Source: Marinobacterium sediminicola (GTDB lineage Bacteria > Pseudomonadota > Gammaproteobacteria > Pseudomonadales > Balneatricaceae). From it: DNA of 64,000 nucleotides. Numbering within the stretch: position 1 is the stretch's first letter; every line of letters begins with the position of its first letter. The translations under genes and the position numbers were made by a program. This document shows positions 60,101-64,000 of the stretch, in pieces. The stretch covers positions 2,232,001 to 2,296,000 of the forward strand of contig NZ_CP092123.1 of the NCBI RefSeq assembly GCF_022343685.1. Reading direction: 5' to 3'. The notes beneath the pieces are model-generated. The model saw only the letters and a list, made by a program, of their open reading frames with translations, was not told where the DNA came from and did no database searches.

Positions 60101-61632
60101 TTGATAGTAACTATAAGGTTTGCATAATTACCATTGTTGAAGCCATCAGTAACTTGATATGCGTTATCAAAGGTGATGCTTAAAGACTCATCACCGAGTG
60201 CTTGCAGCGCCTCTACACCCGCCTGATTCAGCACAAACGAATAGTTACCATCACTATTAATGGTCAGATCGCCATATTGATGACTCAACTGAATGCTCTG
60301 CTGACCGTCTGGAATTACAACGAAGGGGGAGTCACCATCTTCGTCGGTATCATTTGCCAGTACATTACCTTCGACGGCATTATCCTGAGGCCCAATAACT
60401 GCAATGTCATCCTCTGCCATCGGCGTGGTGTCATCATCGTAAATAGTGATGGTGCCGGAATCGGAATCAGGGTTGATTGTCGCATTTTCGGCACTCAGCA
60501 ACTGGATGCCCAACGACTCGGTATCAGCTTCATCCATTTTGTCCTGGATGATGTATACCGTTACAGGGATAGTTGACTCACCGGCCGGAATCGTGACGGT
60601 GTAGGTGTGGTCCGGACTTGGGCCATCCAGCCAGTCTTCACCGTAGATGGCGCTACCGCCATTGAGCTTGTAAGTGACAGTAACATCCTGATCAAATACC
60701 TTGTCCAGTACGAGATTGAAAGTCACTTCCTTGACATTCTCGACGTCAGAACCTTCCAGAATGCTGACACTGTTACCGCTCACCAGAACCGGATGCTCGG
60801 GGGTCGGGGTGTCCGGAAGTTCTGGATCGGTCGGATCAGTAGGATCGGTCGGATCCGTGGGGTCACCGGGATCAGTCGGTGTTTCCACTTCAACAGAGAC
60901 GCTGACGACCGGCAGTACTTCAATAAAGGGTTCCTCACCTTCAGGCGTCACAACTGTGTAGTCCAGCCCAATGGTGTCATAGCCTGCTTCAGGTGTAGTC
61001 TCACTTGCAGTCCGGTCCAGCTGAACAAAATCAGCCCCTTCGTTACCCGTCGCAGGTGCTCCAGCTGCAGGTGCACCAGCAGCAGTAGGCTCAAGAAGCT
61101 CGGTCGGGTCCTGCCCGGCAAGAATTGCCTGCTGCAGCGCTGCGATGTCGGCCGTTGCCTCACTGGTATCAAACTGATCTGCTGGAGTGTAGGTATCAGC
61201 GCTGGCCAACCAGCTTTGACCACCGGAGAGGGTAAACGCGTTGCCGCTTTCCATGGTAATTTCGGCTCGACCATCAGGCGAAGTGCGAATCACTTCATCG
61301 GCAAAAATCACATCACCCGCCATGAGCACACGCTCACTGCCATCTGCTGCCACGGCAACCACCTGTCCGGCAGTGACAGATACCACACCAATACCACCTT
61401 CCAATCCAGCCGTTGCCATTCCGGCTTCAGCTGCCAGCCAGCTTTGGCCTGACGCCAGAGCAACCGGTTCGCCATTCATCATGGTAATTTCGATGCTTGC
61501 ATCAGGCCCTGTGCGGATAACTTCATCTGCCATTACCTGGTCACCAAGCGCCAGCACACGCTCGGTACCGTCCGGCGCTACTGCAACCACTTGTCCTTCT
61601 ACGAATGAAACTGAACCGATTACCATGCTCAT
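54121..61632 (-). CDS. Giant RTX adhesin with retention module and tandem VCBS-like repeats (LapA type)
   Basis: 2503 residues. Residues 5-68 and 81-144 are two copies of a retention-module unit (GQVVAVA.DG.ERVL..GD...ADEVIRT.PD, offset 76). The Ala184-Ala185 bond in PTAAGAP is the LapG-type cleavage site. An Asp/Pro linker (about 255-275) and a Calx-beta-like domain follow, then one divergent VCBS-like repeat, eleven 124-residue VCBS-like repeats (about 514-1877), other Ig-like modules, and at about 2335-2400 the RTX nonapeptides (GGEGDDILIGGLGSDSLSGG), ending in a type I secretion target (DTITDFSITESDVLDLSDLL). It is exported through a type I pathway and held in the outer membrane until LapG acts. 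No transporter, LapD or LapG gene is in the window. AGGA lies 8 bases before the ATG. Confidence 0.92.
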   Translation of the reverse strand: MSMVIGSVSFVEGQVVAVAPDGTERVLALGDQVMADEVIRTGPDASIEITMMNGEPVALASGQSWLAAEAGMATAGLEGGIGVVSVTAGQVVAVAADGSERVLMAGDVIFADEVIRTSPDGRAEITMESGNAFTLSGGQSWLASADTYTPADQFDTSEATADIAALQQAILAGQDPTELLEPTAAGAPAAGAPATGNEGADFVQLDRTASETTPEAGYDTIGLDYTVVTPEGEEPFIEVLPVVSVSVEVETPTDPGDPTDPTDPTDPTDPELPDTPTPEHPVLVSGNSVSILEGSDVENVKEVTFNLVLDKVFDQDVTVTYKLNGGSAIYGEDWLDGPSPDHTYTVTIPAGESTIPVTVYIIQDKMDEADTESLGIQLLSAENATINPDSDSGTITIYDDDTTPMAEDDIAVIGPQDNAVEGNVLANDTDEDGDSPFVVIPDGQQSIQLSHQYGDLTINSDGNYSFVLNQAGVEALQALGDESLSITFDNAYQVTDGFNNGNYANLIVTINGTNDGPVATANTAAVTEDGPVSDSGNLITDDDGNGVDTDLDGDVLSVTAVDGDTSGSIAGTYGTLTWNSTGGYTYTLYTEQENAEAYAAVQALDSDDTPLTETFTYTLSDGDATDTADLVVTINGTNDGPVATANTAAVTEDGPVSDSGNLITDDDGNGVDTDLDGDVLSVTAVDGDTSGSIAGTYGTLTWNSTGGYTYTLYTEQENAEAYAAVQALDSDDTPLTETFTYTLSDGDATDTADLVVTINGTNDGPVATANTAAVTEDGPVSDSGNLITDDDGNGVDTDLDGDVLSVTAVDGDTSGSIAGTYGTLTWNSTGGYTYTLYTEQENAEAYAAVQALDSDDTPLTETFTYTLSDGDATDTADLVVTINGTNDGPVATANTAAVTEDGPVSDSGNLITDDDGNGVDTDLDGDVLSVTAVDGDTSGSIAGTYGTLTWNSTGGYTYTLYTEQENAEAYAAVQALDSDDTPLTETFTYTLSDGDATDTADLVVTINGTNDGPVATANTAAVTEDGPVSDSGNLITDDDGNGVDTDLDGDVLSVTAVDGDTSGSIAGTYGTLTWNSTGGYTYTLYTEQENAEAYAAVQALDSDDTPLTETFTYTLSDGDATDTADLVVTINGTNDGPVATANTAAVTEDGPVSDSGNLITDDDGNGVDTDLDGDVLSVTAVDGDTSGSIAGTYGTLTWNSTGGYTYTLYSEQENAEAYAAVQALDSDDTPLTETFTYTLSDGDATDTADLVVTINGTNDGPVATANTAAVTEDGPVSDSGNLITDDDGNGVDTDLDGDVLSVTAVDGDTSGSIAGTYGTLTWNSTGGYTYTLYTEQENAEAYAAVQALDSDDTPLTETFTYTLSDGDATDTADLVVTINGTNDGPVATANTAAVTEDGPVSDSGNLITDDDGNGVDTDLDGDVLSVTAVDGDTSGSIAGTYGTLTWNSTGGYTYTLYTEQENAEAYAAVQALDSDDTPLTETFTYTLSDGDATDTADLVVTINGTNDGPVATANTAAVTEDGPVSDSGNLITDDDGNGVDTDLDGDVLSVTAVDGDTSGSIAGTYGTLTWNSTGGYTYTLYTEQENAEAYAAVQALDSDDTPLTETFTYTLSDGDATDTADLVVTINGTNDGPVATANTAAVTEDGPVSDSGNLITDDDGNGVDTDLDGDVLSVTAVDGDTSGSIAGTYGTLTWNSTGGYTYTLYTEQENAEAYAAVQALDSDDTPLTETFTYTLSDGDATDTADLVVTINGTNDGPVATANTAAVTEDGPVSDSGNLITDDDGNGVDTDLDGDVLSVTAVDGDTSGSIAGTYGTLTWNSTGGYTYTLYTEQENAEAYAAVQALDSDDTPLTETFTYTLSDGDATDTADLVVTINGTNDTPTLTIQVGDSEVQESGLLSGSSPSEADRTDSGTITLNDTDGLDDLDSVRFTVSSVETVFTMDQLEGIDASDAGTYLTFDGVHGTITLTGYSNGVISYTYELTEATTDVVNVAETDGFLVAVSDDGSTFSTDESVVINIVDDLPELTVESISVNRTSGVTSGDITYSSGADTIEFVDDAVTGLVWTNMPAEYSFGLKTGTTDTYEATYLDGGQTKTFFEVTVNADSTYSFNLVNPLPSFTTDSGDLFSAIGTPVDTDNDGDADTATIDSAVFNGVFSVVITGKGSGLDYGDAKLHKSSTDMGVNGNTLQSNKGDSIKFDIQQQPGYQNATLKSFTVVCATQGSLAVGDQVVLTITYLTGQSEQVLHTVTDADLNTAGDYEITLAIDGVVGTSTGLIVDYVEIAPAVPNSGNTTMKIVGVSMEYTESIDPSDMALEFDMTAKDADNDVDVGSFTVDLLSGTAGNDTIVSGNSDDTLSGNDGNDTLIAGGGNDILIGGEGDDILIGGLGSDSLSGGLGADSFVWAAGDADGGTDTITDFSITESDVLDLSDLLDPDGIYEINSNNLSAYLSANFDSNTGETTIQVFSGGNAGAADATPDQVIIVNGDLESNLTTLVNNGTIVVDNS
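56002..60093 (-). repeat. Eleven near-identical 372-bp tandem repeats inside the adhesin gene
   Basis: The unit is 372 bp (124 codons) and occurs eleven times head to tail; boundaries are approximate and depend on phase. The protein copies are nearly the same except for one Thr/Ser change. Differences at DNA level are few and silent, for example TCCAATGCCTGGACCGC versus TCCAGCGCCTGCACCGC in the same segment of different units. Such arrays expand and contract by recombination and can be mis-assembled from short reads. Confidence 0.95.
61075..61086 (-). other. Predicted LapG-type dialanine cleavage site (coding)
   Basis: Codons for Thr183-Ala184-Ala185-Gly186 of the adhesin, sitting after the doubled retention module in the context LLEPTAAGAP. 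LapA-like proteins are released from the surface by a periplasmic cysteine protease that cuts between the two alanines. Confidence 0.7.
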
Positions 61633-61943
61633 CGCCGCAATCCTGTTTTTGGTTTTTGTTACTGTTAACTAAAGACTCTGGAAGGTGTTTCAACAACTGT
61701 ACTCTGGTACACCTGCTCCTGAATGTATTGATTCAGATCAGTTTTAAACCTTCAGCACAGCCGAACTGAAGGACTCCACCTGAAAGCGCTGTTTCAATGT
61801 TGATACAGAATGCGCCTCTGTTTTGTTCCTGCCTTACAGTATTCACCATCATGAATCTTCAACCACACAATATGCCTCATGGGCTGAGCATTAATTGATC
61901 ACTACATGATTGATGCAACAGGAAAATTTTTTCAAAAATATGC
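61633..61943. other. Upstream region of the adhesin gene
   Basis: About 310 bases between the adhesin start and the tRNA promoter without a credible gene. It is T/A-rich and must contain the promoter of the minus-strand adhesin. A short repeat TGATTCAGATCAG is seen near 61729-61741. No riboswitch fold was recognised. Confidence 0.5.
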
Positions 61944-61972
61944 TTGACGGGCAGAGGATGCATCACTAATAT
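61944..61972 (+). promoter_or_regulatory. Sigma-70-like promoter for the tRNA cluster
   Basis: TTGACG (61944-61949) and TAATAT (61967-61972), spaced by 17 bases, 21 bases before the first tRNA. The G/C-rich stretch after the -10 (CGCCACC) may act as the discriminator typical of stable RNA promoters. Confidence 0.78.
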
Positions 61973-61993
61973 ACGCCACCACGGTTGAGGTGT

Positions 61994-62069
61994 TCCTCGA
62001 TAGCTCAGTTGGTAGAGCAGTAGACTGTTAATCTATTGGTCGCTGGTTCGAGTCCAGCTCGAGGAGCCA
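61994..62069 (+). tRNA. tRNA-Asn (GTT)
   Basis: 76 bases including CCA. Acceptor TCCTCGA pairs with TCGAGGA, the D loop contains AGCTCAGTTGGTAGAGC, the anticodon GTT is at 62027-62029 in CTGTTAA, and the T arm has GGTTCGAGTCC. Confidence 0.97.
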
Positions 62070-62089
62070 AACCTTACCGTAATCGGTTT

Positions 62090-62165
62090 TCCCTGATAGC
62101 TCAGTTGGTAGAGCAGTAGACTGTTAATCTATTGGTCGCTGGTTCGAGTCCAGCTCGGGGAGCCA
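62090..62165 (+). tRNA. tRNA-Asn (GTT), second copy
   Basis: 76 bases including CCA, 20 bases after the first copy and almost identical to it. Acceptor TCCCTGA pairs with TCGGGGA through one G-T pair. Anticodon GTT at 62123-62125. Confidence 0.97.
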
Positions 62166-62176
62166 CTCTAAAGTGT

Positions 62177-62253
<77 letters not shown>

Positions 62254-62474
62254 CTTAACTCCCTGAAGTATCTTCTCTACATCCATTTCTTCTTATATCT
62301 CGCTTTGTCCTGATCGCCGAACACGTTCTTTTGTGTACATGCGCATCCATGCGCTAACACTTATTGGGCCTTACAGCGCATTTCTACCTGAACATGTGAA
62401 ACAATCCACGCGGTTTGTCACACTCTGAGCCCAGACTGACTTTCGGAATGCATGTCCACAGGGAATTCAGCACC

Positions 62475-63413
62475 ATGCTTGAAGTACTTTCGATCACCGC
62501 GCCCATTTTCATCATCATTTCTGTCGGTTACCTGTCTGTCCGAAGCGGATTGATCTCTCAGGATGCAATGCCACTGCTTGGCCGTTTCGTTCTCTATTTT
62601 TCTCTTCCCGCCCTCATATTTGGCACGCTTTCCAGTATGCAGGTGAGTGAGGTCATACAGATCGACTTCCTGGCAATTTATGCTATCGGGTCACTTGCAA
62701 CGCTCTTGACGGGGATAATCCTGCACCGACTTTTGTTCGGTACCCGTTCTGTTGCAGCAAGCCTTTACGGCATGGGAATGTCCGTTTCCAACAGCGCATT
62801 CATCGGCTACCCGGTGCTTATGCAGGTGTTTGGAGAGCCGCCCACGCAGCCATTTACCATGGCGATCATAGTGGAAACCGCCCTGATTTTACCTATCGCT
62901 TTGGTGTTGCTTGAATACGGTAAGCAGGACAGCAGTGAGGATGGCTCCCTGTTAAAAATCTGGCGCCGCATCCTCGCAAGGGTCATCCGCAACCCGCTGA
63001 TCATCGCTATCCTTGCGGGCCTGATCTTTTCGGGATTGCAGATTCCCTTACCCGACACCCTGGATCGCAGCCTGGAAATGCTGGCCATGACCTCTGCCGG
63101 AACGGCGCTTTTCATCATCGGAGGTTCCCTTGTGGGCATTCGCATCAGTGACAGCCTCGGCAGTACGGGCCTGGTCGCTGTAGGCAAGCTGCTTATGCAC
63201 CCTTTCTTCATGTTTATACTGGTAATGCTGTGGCGAGACTTTGACCCTCAACTTCAAAAAGCGGTGGTACTGGCCGCGGCCATGCCGATGTTCAGCATGT
63301 TCCCGGTTATTGCCGGCAGTTTTGGCTACGGCCGCCCATGTGCCGGCATGCTTCTGGCCACGACCGCGCTGTCGTTTGTTACCCTGACATCCCTGCTCGC
63401 CATCCTGGGGTAG
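62475..63413 (+). CDS. AEC-family (auxin efflux carrier-like) transporter
   Basis: 312 residues from the ATG at 62475 (MLEVLSITAPIFIIISVGYLSVRSG). A start at 62415 would add a polar 20-residue extension and is less likely. About ten membrane segments in two halves with a polar middle loop near 165-185. The PMFSMFPVIAGSFGYG segment in the second half fits the family. Members export carboxylates such as malate or auxin-like acids. It is the first protein gene after the tRNAs. Confidence 0.88.
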   Translation: MLEVLSITAPIFIIISVGYLSVRSGLISQDAMPLLGRFVLYFSLPALIFGTLSSMQVSEVIQIDFLAIYAIGSLATLLTGIILHRLLFGTRSVAASLYGMGMSVSNSAFIGYPVLMQVFGEPPTQPFTMAIIVETALILPIALVLLEYGKQDSSEDGSLLKIWRRILARVIRNPLIIAILAGLIFSGLQIPLPDTLDRSLEMLAMTSAGTALFIIGGSLVGIRISDSLGSTGLVAVGKLLMHPFFMFILVMLWRDFDPQLQKAVVLAAAMPMFSMFPVIAGSFGYGRPCAGMLLATTALSFVTLTSLLAILG

Positions 63414-63491
63414 TACTTACGTACCCTCCCCTTGCTGCAGGTGTTAAGATCCTTGCCCCGTTGAACGGTTCACAAGAGGCAACGAGACATC

Positions 63492-64000
63492 GTGCAGCAT
63501 ATTACGCAGGTTCTGGTGATTGGTTATGTCTGGCCCGAGCCGGCCTCAAGTGCGGCCGGCTATCGCATGCTGGCCTTGCTGAAAACCTTTCGCCGCAAGG
63601 GTTGGCAAGTCACTTTTGCCAGTCCCGCCGAGAAGAGCATCCATCGCGCCGACCTGCCCGCTCTGGGCATCACGGAAATTAACATTGCCTTGAACTGTTC
63701 CAGCTTCGATAACTTTATCTGCGAGCTACAACCGGACGTCGTCATGTTCGACCGCTTCATGATGGAGGAACAGTTTGGCTGGCGAGTTGAGAAACACTGC
63801 CCTCAGGCCATCCGGCTACTGGACACTGAAGACCTGTCCTGCCTGCGACACGCCCGCCACCAGGCCTGCAAACAGGATGACAGAGTCAACCTGAGCGTTG
63901 CCCCTGAACTGTTGTTTTCAGAACACGCCAAACGGGAGGTAGCCGCCATTTTGCGCAGCGATATGACCTTGATGATATCCGGAGCAGAAATCGAGCTCCT
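63492..64000 (+). CDS. Glycosyltransferase-like protein, N-terminal part
   Basis: An open frame from the GTG at 63492 runs off the right edge with 169 complete codons. It opens with a Rossmann-like strand and a GT4-type glycine loop, QVLVIGYVWPEPASSAAGYRMLALLKTF, and continues as a typical donor or acceptor domain (DVVMFDRFMMEEQFGWRVE). This start is typical of the GT-B fold; the catalytic domain lies outside the window. GTG is used because no ATG precedes the conserved segment closely. Confidence 0.65.
   Translation, partial: MQHITQVLVIGYVWPEPASSAAGYRMLALLKTFRRKGWQVTFASPAEKSIHRADLPALGITEINIALNCSSFDNFICELQPDVVMFDRFMMEEQFGWRVEKHCPQAIRLLDTEDLSCLRHARHQACKQDDRVNLSVAPELLFSEHAKREVAAILRSDMTLMISGAEIEL

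Noticed and set aside
56207-60127. Many identical 64-76 codon plus-strand frames at 372-bp spacing
   Set aside because: They are opposite-strand shadows of the adhesin repeat array, rich in Arg, Ser and Pro, with no start signals.

Overview
The window is chromosomal DNA of a Gram-negative bacterium, most likely a marine gammaproteobacterium. An Oceanospirillaceae member such as Marinobacterium would fit, but the genus is a guess. Supporting signs are an outer-membrane porin, lipoproteins, a LapA-type RTX adhesin, aroA, recQ, BolA, DUF3422 and DUF2057 genes of gammaproteobacterial type, and dense, GC-moderate coding. No insertion sequence, integrase, prophage or CRISPR array was seen.

Layout. 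1-3.4 kb: end of a DUF2057 gene, a porin, a LysR regulator divergent from a DUF2798 membrane protein and a glutathione-S-transferase-like gene. 3.4-24.7 kb: a phosphonate-utilisation island, all on the minus strand, in two halves. The first (3.4-15.5 kb) has the phnCDE transporter, the regulator phnF and the complete C-P lyase set phnGHIJKLMNP, flanked by a hexapeptide-repeat transferase and an EamA exporter. The second (15.5-24.7 kb) is a 2-aminoethylphosphonate (AEP) system: GntR regulator, FAD oxidoreductase, PhnS/T/U-type ABC importer, transaminase phnW, hydrolase phnX and a second EamA transporter. Near-perfect palindromes in front of three AEP transcription units mark the probable regulon, and a different palindrome marks PhnF targets.

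24.8-35.6 kb: an orphan TOBE-like protein, an Orn/Lys/Arg decarboxylase, three chemoreceptors (Aer-like PAS, PilJ-N/CZB, and a large-sensor-domain type), PhnA, and a KamA-family radical SAM protein. 35.9-48.4 kb: mostly housekeeping and envelope genes: a membrane-anchored HEXXH protein, YqaA, RecQ, a UPF0149 protein, an ABC exporter-ClsB-lipoprotein run, DUF465, Ogt, AroA, BolA, DUF3422 and one unknown gene. 48.3-54.0 kb: a three-gene SMC/condensin operon of the MksFEB/JetABC type with no JetD/MksG nuclease gene beside it.

54.1-61.6 kb: one 2503-residue surface adhesin gene. It encodes a duplicated N-terminal retention module, a dialanine LapG-type cleavage site, eleven almost identical 124-residue repeats and a C-terminal RTX/type I secretion signal. 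61.9-62.3 kb: two tRNA-Asn and one tRNA-Pro behind a consensus-like promoter. The window ends with an AEC-family transporter and the start of a glycosyltransferase-like gene.

The main candidates for novelty are the JetD-less Jet/Mks operon, the doubled-retention-module adhesin with its homogenised repeat array, and the AEP regulon with its FAD oxidoreductase and DMT transporters.
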